From an uncultured beta proteobacterium (lineage in GTDB: Bacteria; Pseudomonadota; Gammaproteobacteria; Burkholderiales; Burkholderiaceae_C), in the NCBI GenBank assembly GCA_903938815.1, contig CAJAES010000107.1:1-64000 (forward strand): a DNA stretch of 64,000 bases, given 5' to 3'. The notes below the pieces were generated by a model, which ran no database searches, had not been told where the DNA came from, and worked only from the letters and a program-made list of their open reading frames with translations. The position numbers were made by a program, and so were the translations under genes. Shown one piece after another: positions 15,539-24,043 of the stretch (position 1 is its first letter; every line of letters starts with the position of its first letter).

Positions 15539-15586
15539 ACGGTCAGCCCCACGGTCAGCCCCACAGTCAGCGCAACAGTCAGCCTC
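15539..15586 (+). repeat. 12-bp tandem repeat, four units
   Basis: Four contiguous 12-base units follow the pattern AC(G/A)GTCAGCCCC: the first two are identical and the last two diverge by a few bases. A degenerate fifth unit may precede at 15527. The array ends 62 bases before the next gene. The rest of 15461-15648 shows no gene and no clear promoter. Confidence 0.85.
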
Positions 15587-15648
15587 GCTTCTAGCCCCAC
15601 GCCTCGCCGGCCCGCTCGGGCGGGCGCGTCATAGACCGGAGACCACCC

Positions 15649-17256
15649 ATGAGCTTCGCCTGGAACAACCCCTACCCGACCATTCGCAGTCCGCTGTTCG
15701 CGCGCAACGTCGTGGCCACGTCGCAGCCGCTGGCGGCCCAGGCTGGCCTGCAGATGCTCCAGCGCGGCGGCAATGCGGTGGACGCTGCCATCGCGACGGC
15801 GGCGGCCATGACCATCGTCGAGCCCTGTTCCAACGGCCTCGGCAGCGACAACTTCGCGATCCTGTGGGACGGCGAGAAGCTTCACGGCCTGAACAGTTCC
15901 GGCACAGCGCCGGCGGCCTGGACGCGTGACTACTTCGTGCACAAGTACGGCGACAAGTACCCGATGCGAGGCTGGGACAGCGTCACCGTGCCTGGGGCTA
16001 TCGCCGGATGGGTGGCGTTGTCGGAGCGCTTCGGGAAGCTTCCTTTCGCCGATCTGCTCGCCCCGGCCATCGAACTCGCCGAGCGTGGCTACGGAGTCGG
16101 GGTGGTCACGGCCGACAAATGGGCTCGCGCAGTGCCCCTGCTGCAGGACCAGCCCGGGTTCGCAGCGGCCTTCATGCCGCGCGGCCGTGCGCCGCAGCCG
16201 GGCGAGCGATTCTCCCTGCCGGATGCCGGCGCGACCTTGCGGCGAATCGCCCAGACGCGGGGCGAAGCCTTCTACCGCGGTGAAATCGCCGAGCGACTGG
16301 CTGCGCACAGCGCGGCCAACGGGGGCTCGATGACGACGGCCGATCTGGCCGGCTACACGCCGGAGTGGGTCACGCCCATCGCGAAGGACTTCGCTGGCCA
16401 CACCCTGCACCAGATTCCGCCGAACGGGCAGGGCATTGCCGCGTTGATGGCGCTGGGCATGCTCGACAAGCTGGACATCGGGCGCTTCCCGGTCGACAGC
16501 CTGGAGTCCCAGCACCTGCAGATCGAGGCGATGAAGCTCGCTTTCGCCGATACCTACCGCTGGGTGGCGGACGAACGCTCGATGACCGAGGTCACCGCAG
16601 CCGACCTGCTCGACGACGCCTACCTGGCCGAACGCGCGCGCCGGATCGACCCATCCCGAGCGCAGGATTTCGCCCATGGCCACCCGCCCCGCGGCGGCAC
16701 GATCTACCTGACCGCCGCCGACCAGAGCGGCATGATGATCAGCCTGATCCAGTCCAACTACATGGGCTTCGGCAGCGGCATCGTGGTGCCGGGTACCGGC
16801 GTGAGCCTGCAGAACCGCGGCCACTGCTTCTCGCTGCAGGCGAACCACCCCAACGTGGTGGCGCCGGGCAAGCGCCCGTTCCACACCATCATTCCCGGCT
16901 TCCTCACGAAGGACGGCCTGCCGCAGATGAGTTTCGGCGTGATGGGTGGCAACATGCAGCCGCAGGGCCACCTGCAGACTCTGGTGCGCATGCTGGTGCA
17001 CGGCCAGAACCCGCAGGCCGCCTGCGACGCCCCGCGCTGGAAGGTCGACACGGGTGTCAAGATCGACTGCGAGCACACGATGTCGCCTGCTTTGGTGCAG
17101 GGCCTGCGCGGCCTGGGCCACGGGCTGGAGGCCACGGCCGACTCCTACATGGACTTCGGCTCCGGCCAGTTCATCTGGCGTCAGTCTGACGACCCCGAAG
17201 ATGGTTACGTCGCGGCCAGCGATTCGCGCCGCGAAGGGCAGGCGGTCGGGTTCTGA
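15649..17256 (+). CDS. Gamma-glutamyltransferase family protein (Ntn hydrolase)
   Basis: This 535-residue protein belongs to the gamma-glutamyltranspeptidase superfamily. Members cleave themselves to expose an N-terminal threonine that attacks gamma-glutamyl or related amide bonds. The family core is clear: LQRGGNAVDAAIATAAAMTI near residue 37, the SDNFAIL segment, and PPRGGTIYLTAADQ, which places the candidate nucleophile at Thr351. The late part contains the fold's MGGNMQPQGHLQ motif. No signal peptide is seen at the ATG, unlike periplasmic Ggt, so it is probably cytoplasmic. The substrate could be a gamma-glutamyl compound or another amide. It stands alone downstream of the tRNA terminator. 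Confidence 0.88.
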   Translation: MSFAWNNPYPTIRSPLFARNVVATSQPLAAQAGLQMLQRGGNAVDAAIATAAAMTIVEPCSNGLGSDNFAILWDGEKLHGLNSSGTAPAAWTRDYFVHKYGDKYPMRGWDSVTVPGAIAGWVALSERFGKLPFADLLAPAIELAERGYGVGVVTADKWARAVPLLQDQPGFAAAFMPRGRAPQPGERFSLPDAGATLRRIAQTRGEAFYRGEIAERLAAHSAANGGSMTTADLAGYTPEWVTPIAKDFAGHTLHQIPPNGQGIAALMALGMLDKLDIGRFPVDSLESQHLQIEAMKLAFADTYRWVADERSMTEVTAADLLDDAYLAERARRIDPSRAQDFAHGHPPRGGTIYLTAADQSGMMISLIQSNYMGFGSGIVVPGTGVSLQNRGHCFSLQANHPNVVAPGKRPFHTIIPGFLTKDGLPQMSFGVMGGNMQPQGHLQTLVRMLVHGQNPQAACDAPRWKVDTGVKIDCEHTMSPALVQGLRGLGHGLEATADSYMDFGSGQFIWRQSDDPEDGYVAASDSRREGQAVGF

Positions 17257-17262
17257 CCGCCT

Positions 17263-17286
17263 CTTGAAATCAGGGCCGCTGCCCAT
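17263..17286 (+). promoter_or_regulatory. Possible sigma-32 heat-shock promoter of htpG
   Basis: CTTGAAA (17263-17269) matches the heat-shock -35 exactly, and GCCCAT (17281-17286) matches the -10 CCCCAT with one change. The spacing between the elements is 11 bases, shorter than the 13-15 usual in E. coli. This, with the position about 40 bases before the htpG start, makes it a candidate only. Confidence 0.5.
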
Positions 17287-17324
17287 ACCCGCAGTGGTCT
17301 CGTCGGTTCACCCGGAAAACTCTC

Positions 17325-19196
17325 ATGGACAACAAGCAGACCCATTCCTTCCAGGCCGAGGTCAAGCAGATCCTGCATCTGGTCACGCACTCCCTGTATT
17401 CGAACAAGGAGATCTTCCTGCGCGAACTGGTCTCCAACGCATCCGACGCCTGCGACAAGCTGCGCTTCGAGGCGCTGGACAAGCCGGAGCTGTACGAGGA
17501 TTCGCCCAACCTCGATGTGCGTGTTCTCTTCGATGAGCAAGCCAGGACGATCACGATCCGCGACAACGGCATCGGCATGAGCACCGAGGAGGCGGTGGCG
17601 CATCTGGGCACCATCGCCAAGAGCGGCACGCGCGAGTTCATGGCCAAGCTCGAGGGTGAGCAGAAGAAGGACGCCAACCTGATCGGCCAGTTCGGCGTGG
17701 GCTTCTATTCCGGCTTCATCGTCGCCGACCGCATGACGGTCGAGACCCGGCGCGCCGGGCTGCCCGCGAGTGCAGGTGTGCGCTGGTCCAGCGAGGGCAC
17801 CGGTGACTTCGAGGTCGAGGCCATCGACAAGCCCGGCCGTGGCACGGACGTCGTCCTGCACCTGCGCGAAGGGGAGGAGGAGTTCCTCAACGCGTGGAAG
17901 CTGAAGTCCATCGTCTCCAAGTATTCCGACCACATCTCGCTGCCCATCCTGATGGTCCAGCAGACCTGGGACGAGGAGAAAAAGGCGCAGGTCGAAACCG
18001 GCGAGTGGGAAACCGTCAACAAGGCGGCTGCGCTGTGGTCGCGCAGCAAGTCGGACATCACCGACGCCGAGTACCAGGCCTTCTACCAGCAGATCAGCTA
18101 CGACCAGCAGGCCCCGCTGGCCTACACGCACAACCGTGTCGAGGGCCGCACCGAGTACACGCAGCTGCTGTATGTGCCGGCCAAGGCGCCGTTCGACCTG
18201 TGGAACCGCGACAAGCGCGGCGGCGTGAAGCTCTATGTGAAGCGTGTCTTCATCATGGACGACGCCGAGGCGCTGATGCCTGTCTACCTGCGCTTCGTGA
18301 AGGGCGTGATCGACTCCGCCGACCTGCCGCTGAATGTCAGCCGCGAGCTGCTGCAGGAAAGCCGCGACGTGAAGGCCATCCGTGAGGGCTCGACCAAGCG
18401 TGTGCTCAGCATGCTCGAGGACGTGGCCGAGAACCAGGCCGACAAGTACGCTGAATTCTGGAGCGAGTTCGGCAACCTGCTCAAGGAAGGCCTGGGCGAG
18501 GACTTCCAGAACCGCGAACGCCTGGCCAAGCTGCTGAGATTTGCTTCCACCAACGCCGATTCGGGCGTGTCGTTCGCCGACTATGTGTTGCGCATGAAGG
18601 AAGGCCAGGACGCGATCTACTACATCACCGCCGATTCATTGGCGGCCGCCAAGGGCAGCCCGCAGCTCGAGATCTTCCGCAAGAAGGGCATCGAGGTGCT
18701 GCTGCTGATCGATCGGGTGGACGAGTGGATGCTGTCGCATCTCTACGAGTACGAGGGCCATGCGCTGACGAGCGTGGCCAAGGGCTCGGTCGATCTCGGG
18801 CAGCTGCAGGACGAGGCCGAGAAGAAGGCCGCCGAAGAGGCCGCCACCGCATTCAAGCCCGTGCTCGACCGCCTGAAGGAAGCGCTGAAGGACCGTGCCA
18901 AGGACGTGCGCGTCACGACGCGGCTGGTCGATTCACCGGCCTGCATCGTCGTGGACGAAGGCGATGTCAGCTCCCACCTGGCCCGGATGCTCAAGCAGTC
19001 CGGACAGGATGCGCCGAAGTCGCAGCCGATCCTGGAGGTCAACCCGGAACACCCGCTGGTGAAGCGGCTGGACACCGACGCCCGGTTCGACGAGCTGGCC
19101 CACATCCTGTTCGACCAGGCCCTGCTGGCCGAAGGCGGACACCTCGAAGACCCCGCCGCCTACGTGCAGCGGGTCAATCGTCTTCTGGTGGCCTGA
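17325..19196 (+). CDS. htpG: Molecular chaperone HtpG (Hsp90)
   Basis: This 623-residue Hsp90 is an ATP-driven cytoplasmic chaperone. The N-terminal GHKL ATPase shows NKEIFLRELVSNASDACDKL, the nucleotide-binding RDNGIGM, and GQFGVGFYSGFIVAD; the middle and C-terminal dimerisation domains follow to normal length. The start ATG is preceded by GGAAAA. A heat-shock-like promoter lies just upstream. The last 23 bases overlap, on the opposite strand, the end of the stress-kinase gene. Confidence 0.98.
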   Translation: MDNKQTHSFQAEVKQILHLVTHSLYSNKEIFLRELVSNASDACDKLRFEALDKPELYEDSPNLDVRVLFDEQARTITIRDNGIGMSTEEAVAHLGTIAKSGTREFMAKLEGEQKKDANLIGQFGVGFYSGFIVADRMTVETRRAGLPASAGVRWSSEGTGDFEVEAIDKPGRGTDVVLHLREGEEEFLNAWKLKSIVSKYSDHISLPILMVQQTWDEEKKAQVETGEWETVNKAAALWSRSKSDITDAEYQAFYQQISYDQQAPLAYTHNRVEGRTEYTQLLYVPAKAPFDLWNRDKRGGVKLYVKRVFIMDDAEALMPVYLRFVKGVIDSADLPLNVSRELLQESRDVKAIREGSTKRVLSMLEDVAENQADKYAEFWSEFGNLLKEGLGEDFQNRERLAKLLRFASTNADSGVSFADYVLRMKEGQDAIYYITADSLAAAKGSPQLEIFRKKGIEVLLLIDRVDEWMLSHLYEYEGHALTSVAKGSVDLGQLQDEAEKKAAEEAATAFKPVLDRLKEALKDRAKDVRVTTRLVDSPACIVVDEGDVSSHLARMLKQSGQDAPKSQPILEVNPEHPLVKRLDTDARFDELAHILFDQALLAEGGHLEDPAAYVQRVNRLLVA

Positions 19197-20232
19197 ACGA
19201 CGCCGTGTCCATGGCCTCGAGCTGCTCGAGCAACTGCACCGTCTGCTGCGACCAATAGGCCGCGGTTCCGAAGAACGGGAAGTTGAGCGGGAAGCTCGGG
19301 TCGGTCCAGCGCTCGGCGAGCCAGGCGGAGTGGCGCAGCATTCGCAGCGTGCGCAGCGGCTCGATCAGAGAGAGTTCGAGGTCGTCGAAGTCCCGGAAGG
19401 CGCGGTAGCCGGTCAGGATTTCGGCGAGTTGCGCGTTCATCGTCGACGGGTCGCCCGACACGAGCATCCACAGGTCCTGAACGGCCGGGCCGTTGCACGC
19501 GTCGTCCAGGTCGACGACGTGAGGGCCGTCACGCCACAGCACATTGCCGAGGTGGCAGTCGCCATGCAGGCGCAGCATTTCCAATGGGCCGACTCGGTCG
19601 AATGCGGCGGACACGGCTTCCAGGGCCGCATCGCAGCGGCTGCGCCATGCCGGCAGCTCGGCATCGGTCACGAAGCCTCCGCACAGCAGAAGGTCGCGCG
19701 CACGGGCGCCATCCCGCCTGGGATCGAGGGTCACCCTGTGACGAAAGCGCCTGCGTGCCCCGACCGCATGCAGCCGGCCGATGAATCCGCCGATGCGGCG
19801 CAGCGTTCCAGGGTCGTCCAGTTCGGGTTCGCGGCCCGCGCATCGGTCCGACACACTGAAGCGGTGAGGCACCGCGCCGTCCAGGCAAGCCAGGGTGGGC
19901 GCATCCGGTGGCAGCAGCCGGACCGGCTGCCGCGCGTCCGGATCGGCGCGCAGTAGGCGCGGCGGGACGACAGGCACCTCCGCAGCGGCGAGTTCCAGCG
20001 CGAACTGATGCTCCTCGACGATCTGTGCGTCGGTCCAGCGGCCCGGCCGGTAGAACTTGGTGACGACCGCGCCGCCGTCCTCCAGGAAAAGCTGGAAGAC
20101 CCGGTTCTCGTAGGAGTTGAGTTGCAGGATGCGCCCGTCGCCGCGCAGACCGGCGGCGTCCAGGGCGTCGAGCACCTGTTGGGGATCGAGGCCCGAAAAG
20201 CCGGGCAGTGCGGCCGGACCGTCGGCGCTCAA
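19174..20232 (-). CDS. srkA: Stress response kinase A (YihE/SrkA-type protein kinase)
   Basis: This 352-residue protein has the aminoglycoside-phosphotransferase/protein-kinase fold of SrkA. The conserved N-terminal NSYENRVFQLFLEDG binds ATP, HGDCHLGNVLW (histidine near residue 223) is the catalytic loop, and VDLDDACNGP the metal-binding loop. In E. coli SrkA phosphorylates serine/threonine targets and counteracts cell death after envelope or DNA stress. Its start overlaps the upstream DUF2726 gene by 4 bases, so the two form an operon; its 3' end overlaps htpG in convergent orientation. Confidence 0.9.
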   Translation of the reverse strand: MSADGPAALPGFSGLDPQQVLDALDAAGLRGDGRILQLNSYENRVFQLFLEDGGAVVTKFYRPGRWTDAQIVEEHQFALELAAAEVPVVPPRLLRADPDARQPVRLLPPDAPTLACLDGAVPHRFSVSDRCAGREPELDDPGTLRRIGGFIGRLHAVGARRRFRHRVTLDPRRDGARARDLLLCGGFVTDAELPAWRSRCDAALEAVSAAFDRVGPLEMLRLHGDCHLGNVLWRDGPHVVDLDDACNGPAVQDLWMLVSGDPSTMNAQLAEILTGYRAFRDFDDLELSLIEPLRTLRMLRHSAWLAERWTDPSFPLNFPFFGTAAYWSQQTVQLLEQLEAMDTASFRPPEDD

Positions 20233-20996
20233 TGGCGCACCGGCGGTGCGCCTGGCGACCCCACCACCACGCCGGCGACGGAGTCGCCGGCATCGGTGGT
20301 CTCGCGCACGCTCACGCCGCGCATGATGCCGCCGAACTCTCCGGGCATGGCGCTCTCACCGCCCAGGCGGCTGTCGGTGCCGAAGAACGAATCCTGGAAG
20401 AAGCTCGAGTCCTGCCACAGCGCCCGGCTGTTGCGGCGCCGTGAACCGGTGGTGTCCGCCCCCGGCACGACCCCTGCAGACGCTGCCTGGGGCGCCCTCG
20501 ACGCCGGCATCTGGTGCGGCACGAGCAACTGCAGTTCAGGCACGGAGGGCAGATGGTCGACCGGGCAGCGCAGGTACCGCACGCGGCACGCCGCCAGCAC
20601 CTTCTGCTTGATCTGCAGGGCGCGCCGCGAGTTGCCGCGGTCGGTATCGATATCGATGGCCGCCAGAACACGCCCGTTGGCGCTGCAGATCGCGAAACCG
20701 ACGTGCGTGGAGCCCAGCAGTTCGTACCAGAAGCGAACCTGTTGCGGATCGGTCGGTTGGCAAAAGCGCACCAGCGGCAGCTTCGACAGGACGATGTGAT
20801 GCGGCAGGGCCTCGCGCAACTGGCGGTAGACGCGCCGTTCGTCACTGCTGAAGACCGGCCTCGCTGTGAGCGCCCACTCCTCTGGCAGCGGCGCAGGTTC
20901 CTTGCGCTGGCGACGCACAGCCCAGAGCCCCATGGCCGCCACCAGAAGCGCCGCGGACGCGATCGCAATGATCCAGGGGATGGTGTCGGGTTGCAT
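20229..20996 (-). CDS. Membrane-anchored DUF2726 domain protein
   Basis: This 255-residue protein has one N-terminal transmembrane helix (residues about 7-27) followed by a DUF2726 domain. The domain starts near FSSDERRVYRQLREALP and continues through RVLAAIDIDTDRGNSRRALQ. DUF2726 resembles a nuclease-like fold that often accompanies a zinc-ribbon topoisomerase domain, but no such domain is present here and no function is established. The C-terminal third is low-complexity. The gene overlaps srkA by 4 bases, which suggests co-expression. Confidence 0.75.
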   Translation of the reverse strand: MQPDTIPWIIAIASAALLVAAMGLWAVRRQRKEPAPLPEEWALTARPVFSSDERRVYRQLREALPHHIVLSKLPLVRFCQPTDPQQVRFWYELLGSTHVGFAICSANGRVLAAIDIDTDRGNSRRALQIKQKVLAACRVRYLRCPVDHLPSVPELQLLVPHQMPASRAPQAASAGVVPGADTTGSRRRNSRALWQDSSFFQDSFFGTDSRLGGESAMPGEFGGIMRGVSVRETTDAGDSVAGVVVGSPGAPPVRH

Positions 20997-21063
20997 GGTA
21001 TGCCGGTAGTGGCACGCATATTACCGCCAGCATCACCGTTCGTTCACCCCTTGCCTGCGGGTC

Positions 21064-21762
21064 TCACTGGGAGCCGAGGCCGCCGCTGTGACCGACACCG
21101 TCGCGCACATCGGCGATCATGTCGAGCAGATGGTCGATGCGTCTGGCACCGGCCTTCAGGTTGTAGTCGAGTTCGGCCGCCTGCCGGCCCCATATCTCCT
21201 CCACGTGCGTGGCCATGGTCTCGCGCGGCAACTTCAGCACGGCTTCGGCATCGCCGCCGTCGCGCTCCACGCGGGCGCCGGCTGCGCGTGCGATCCGCAG
21301 CATGGGTGTGTTCTCCGACAGCGCATGAACGATCAGCGTGTCCACATGCCGGTTCCGCGCGTGCAGCATGGCGTGGTCGAACAGCCGCCCGCCGAAGCCC
21401 CGGCCGCGATTGCGCGGCAGCACCGAGACACCGAACTCGGCCGCGCGCGGCTGCGAGGTGTCGGCCATGTAGGCCAGGTGCGCCATGGCCACCAGGTGCA
21501 GCTTGCGGTTGAAGACGCCGAACACCTCGTCCCGGTCGAAGTCGATGAGGTCGACATAGCGCCCGATCTGGGTGTCCGACGCCGGGTGCCCGAAGCGCAG
21601 GTAGCGATCCATGGTCGGCAGCTCGAGCAGGTGGGCCAGGATGCGCGGGCGATGTCTCGGCGCGAGCGAGCGGATCGGGATCCACTGGAAGCCGACCGGG
21701 CCCGGCTCGGTGCCGGCCGTTCCGGCGGCGGAGACTGTGGGCGAGTGATCGATTGCCATCAT
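21064..21762 (-). CDS. GNAT family N-acetyltransferase
   Basis: This 232-residue protein contains a single GNAT acetyl-CoA-binding domain. Motif A is visible as VSVLPRNRGRGFGGRLFDHA, preceded by the LHLVAMAHLAYM strand and followed by the HALSENTPMLRIARAAGARV helix. The acceptor substrate is unknown. The start is taken at the first of two adjacent ATG codons, which follows AAAGG; an ATG nine codons upstream has no ribosome binding site. The gene diverges from rplM. Confidence 0.82.
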   Translation of the reverse strand: MMAIDHSPTVSAAGTAGTEPGPVGFQWIPIRSLAPRHRPRILAHLLELPTMDRYLRFGHPASDTQIGRYVDLIDFDRDEVFGVFNRKLHLVAMAHLAYMADTSQPRAAEFGVSVLPRNRGRGFGGRLFDHAMLHARNRHVDTLIVHALSENTPMLRIARAAGARVERDGGDAEAVLKLPRETMATHVEEIWGRQAAELDYNLKAGARRIDHLLDMIADVRDGVGHSGGLGSQ

Positions 21763-21874
21763 GTGGCCTTTGGAGAAGCGGTAGCGCATAGTAGCCGCAA
21801 AGATTAGGGTTTTCCCTCAGCTTGCATTCGGTCTGTCGCCAGCAGTGGGAAATCCACTCGGCCCCTGCGCTGTG

Positions 21875-21880
21875 TATACT
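21875..21880 (+). promoter_or_regulatory. Candidate -10 element for rplM-rpsI
   Basis: TATACT at 21875-21880 is a near-consensus -10. It lacks a clear -35, so it is only a candidate. It lies about 170 bases before the rplM start in the 286-base divergent region 21763-22048. That region otherwise holds the rplM leader with a short repeat, and no gene. Confidence 0.4.
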
Positions 21881-21971
21881 CGCGGGCTTTCCCTGAAAAA
21901 CGGCCGGGGAAAGATTGCATTGCCTGCCGCCCCGAGAGGCCGCCCAAACAAGCGGCGCCGAAGGAAGCACA

Positions 21972-22009
21972 ACAGATCCGCCAGATCCAGCAGGGTCCGG
22001 CAGATCCGG
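21972..22009 (+). repeat. CAGATCC short repeats in the rplM leader
   Basis: Three copies of CAGATCC (21972, 21981 and 22000) and one variant (AGGGTCC, 21991) recur every 9-10 bases within the likely untranslated leader of rplM. The function is unknown. Confidence 0.6.
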
Positions 22010-22048
22010 CAAGAGCAAACGTACAGCCGTGACCCCAGAAAGACCCTC

Positions 22049-22477
22049 ATGAAGACCTTCAGCGCCAAGCCGGCCGAGGTAGTGCACGAGTGGTTTGTGA
22101 TTGACGCCACCGACAAGGTGCTCGGACGTGTTGCCAGCGAAGTGGCACTCCGTTTGCGCGGCAAGCACAAGCCCATCTACACGCCTCACGTCGATACCGG
22201 TGATTTCATCGTCGTCGTCAACGCCGACAAGATCCGTGTCACCGGCTCCAAGGCCACCGACAAGATCTACTACCGTCACTCCGGTTACCCCGGTGGCATC
22301 TACGCCACGCCCTTCAAGGACATGCAGGCCAAGCACCCCGGCCGCGCGCTCGAGAAGGCCGTGAAGGGCATGCTGCCCAAGGGCCCGCTGGGCTACGCGA
22401 TGGTGAAGAAGCTGAAGGTGTACGCCGGTGCCACGCATCCGCACACCGCGCAGCAGCCCAAAGTGCTCGAGATTTAA
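22049..22477 (+). CDS. rplM: 50S ribosomal protein L13
   Basis: This 142-residue L13 begins MKTFSAKPAEVVHEWFVIDA and has the family's normal length and the conserved GYPGGIYATPFKDMQAKHP segment. L13 binds 23S rRNA domain II early and in E. coli represses its own operon with S9. The ATG is chosen by family alignment; a much longer in-frame extension is leader sequence. rpsI follows after 9 bases. Confidence 0.97.
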   Translation: MKTFSAKPAEVVHEWFVIDATDKVLGRVASEVALRLRGKHKPIYTPHVDTGDFIVVVNADKIRVTGSKATDKIYYRHSGYPGGIYATPFKDMQAKHPGRALEKAVKGMLPKGPLGYAMVKKLKVYAGATHPHTAQQPKVLEI

Positions 22478-22486
22478 GGGACTGCG

Positions 22487-22879
22487 ATGATCGGACAGTG
22501 GAACTACGGAACCGGACGCCGCAAATCGTCGGTGGCTCGTGTCTTCATCAAGAAGGGCACCGGCCAGATCGTCATCAACGGCAAGACCGTCGATGACTAC
22601 TTCGGCCGTCAGACGTCCATCATGATCGTCAAGCAGCCTCTGCTGCTGACGGCCAATGACGGTACGTTCGACATCAAGATCAACGTGCACGGCGGCGGTG
22701 AATCCGGCCAGGCCGGCGCGGTGCGCCACGGGATCACCCGTGCGCTGATCGACTACGACGCAGCGCTCAAGCCTGACCTGAGCCGTGCCGGCTTCGTGAC
22801 GCGCGATGCGCGTGAAGTCGAGCGCAAGAAGGTCGGCCTGCACGGCGCCCGCCGTCGCAAGCAGTTCAGCAAGCGCTGA
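22487..22879 (+). CDS. rpsI: 30S ribosomal protein S9
   Basis: This 130-residue S9 has the C-terminal tail ending RRKQFSKR, whose last residues touch P-site tRNA. It starts MIGQWNYGTGRRKSSVARVF. rplM-rpsI is the standard pair. Confidence 0.98.
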   Translation: MIGQWNYGTGRRKSSVARVFIKKGTGQIVINGKTVDDYFGRQTSIMIVKQPLLLTANDGTFDIKINVHGGGESGQAGAVRHGITRALIDYDAALKPDLSRAGFVTRDAREVERKKVGLHGARRRKQFSKR

Positions 22880-22902
22880 TCCGCACCGGGCGTCCTACGC
22901 CC

Positions 22903-23616
22903 ATGCGCTGGAAACTGCTGCGGCGCCGCCTGTCGGTCAGCGCGCCGCGCGTTATCGTTCGCAGCCACCTGCCTTGGCCTTTGCGCTGGGCGGTGGCTGC
23001 TGTCGTTCTGGGATTCTCCGGTGCACTGGCGCTGTGGGCTTTCGAGACCGGCAAGGACCTCGCTGGTCTGGAAGGTGATGCGAAGCAGGAACTGGCGCAG
23101 TTGCGTGTGGAGGTTCAAGGCCTGCGCGCAGAGCGTGACCGCGCGCAGTCGATCGCCAACGCCGCCGACGGCCTGCTGAAGGCGGAGCGCGCGACGCAGG
23201 AACGCCTGGCTCAGGATCTTCGAGTGGCGCAGTCCCGGCAGCAGTCCCTCGAGGCCGATCTTGGCTTCTTCCAGCGGCTGCTCCCGGTCACTGCAGGCCA
23301 GGCACTGCAATTGCGTGCCCTGCATGCCGAGTCTCCGGCTCCGGGCCAGACCCGGTACCAGATGCTGGTGATGCAGTCCGGCAAGTCGCCCTCGGAATTC
23401 ACAGGGCGCTATGACATCCTGCTCGACGGCCTGCTTGCCGGGCAGCCGTGGCGGATGTCGCTGCCGGGCGGCGCCCAGCCCTTGACCATCCGGCAGTACG
23501 CGCGCGTCGAAGGGTTGATCGACCATCCGCCCGGCGTCGTGCTAAAAACGGTGCAGGCGAGAGTGATCGATGCACAGGGAGCTGTCCGGGCAACCGAGAC
23601 ACTCAGACTCCCGTGA
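22903..23616 (+). CDS. Membrane protein with coiled coil (DUF6776-like), unknown function
   Basis: This 237-residue protein has a basic N-terminus, one transmembrane helix (about residues 29-50), a coiled coil rich in Ala, Glu, Arg and Gln (about 52-120), and a compact C-terminal domain starting near LGFFQRLLPV. The arrangement suggests an inner-membrane anchor with a periplasmic domain. The resemblance is to a family of conserved betaproteobacterial proteins (DUF6776) with no known function. It overlaps nothing and lies 19 bases before bactofilin, suggesting a common envelope or shape role. Confidence 0.7.
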   Translation: MRWKLLRRRLSVSAPRVIVRSHLPWPLRWAVAAVVLGFSGALALWAFETGKDLAGLEGDAKQELAQLRVEVQGLRAERDRAQSIANAADGLLKAERATQERLAQDLRVAQSRQQSLEADLGFFQRLLPVTAGQALQLRALHAESPAPGQTRYQMLVMQSGKSPSEFTGRYDILLDGLLAGQPWRMSLPGGAQPLTIRQYARVEGLIDHPPGVVLKTVQARVIDAQGAVRATETLRLP

Positions 23617-23635
23617 GCGATTCAGAGGAAACAAG

Positions 23636-24034
23636 ATGATCTTCACACGCAAGGCGCAGCCGCCGATCCGCACGCTGATCGGCGAAGGCACCGTGTTGCG
23701 CGGCGAACTGAAGTTCGACGAAGGCCTGCGCATCGATGGCGAGGTATTCGGGGACGTGATCGCCAATCCGGGATCCCGCACCCTGCTCGTCGTCAGCGAG
23801 AAAGCCCGGGTCCATGGCAAGGTCAACGCCGGCCATGTGATCATTAACGGTGAGGTAAGAGGTCCTGTGACCGCCAGCGAGATGCTGGAGCTGCAGCCCC
23901 GTGCCACCGTGGTCGGCGACGTGCGCTATGAGGTGCTGGAAATGCACCCCGGCGCGACGATCGACGGTGAATTGAAGCCGCTGAAGGGCGGCGAGAAGCC
24001 GGCCCTGAAGCTGGCGGCTTCCAACGATGCTTGA
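23636..24034 (+). CDS. Bactofilin family cytoskeletal protein
   Basis: This 132-residue protein is a bactofilin (polymer-forming DUF583). It consists mainly of short beta-helix turns with the pattern of alternating small and hydrophobic residues (IGEGTVLRGELKFDEGLRID onward). Bactofilins polymerise without nucleotide into membrane-associated filaments that position cell-wall enzymes. The ATG follows GAGGAAACAAG; a longer in-frame reading runs back into the previous gene. An M23 endopeptidase, a frequent bactofilin partner, is encoded nearby on the other strand. Confidence 0.93.
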   Translation: MIFTRKAQPPIRTLIGEGTVLRGELKFDEGLRIDGEVFGDVIANPGSRTLLVVSEKARVHGKVNAGHVIINGEVRGPVTASEMLELQPRATVVGDVRYEVLEMHPGATIDGELKPLKGGEKPALKLAASNDA

Positions 24035-24043
24035 AGGAATTCC

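Noticed and set aside
15535..17286. A minus-strand frame opposite the gamma-glutamyltransferase-family gene that begins in the repeat array (LTVGLTV-like peptides)
   Set aside because: The repetitive peptide is only the translated 12-bp tandem repeat; the rest is the shadow of the plus-strand gene.
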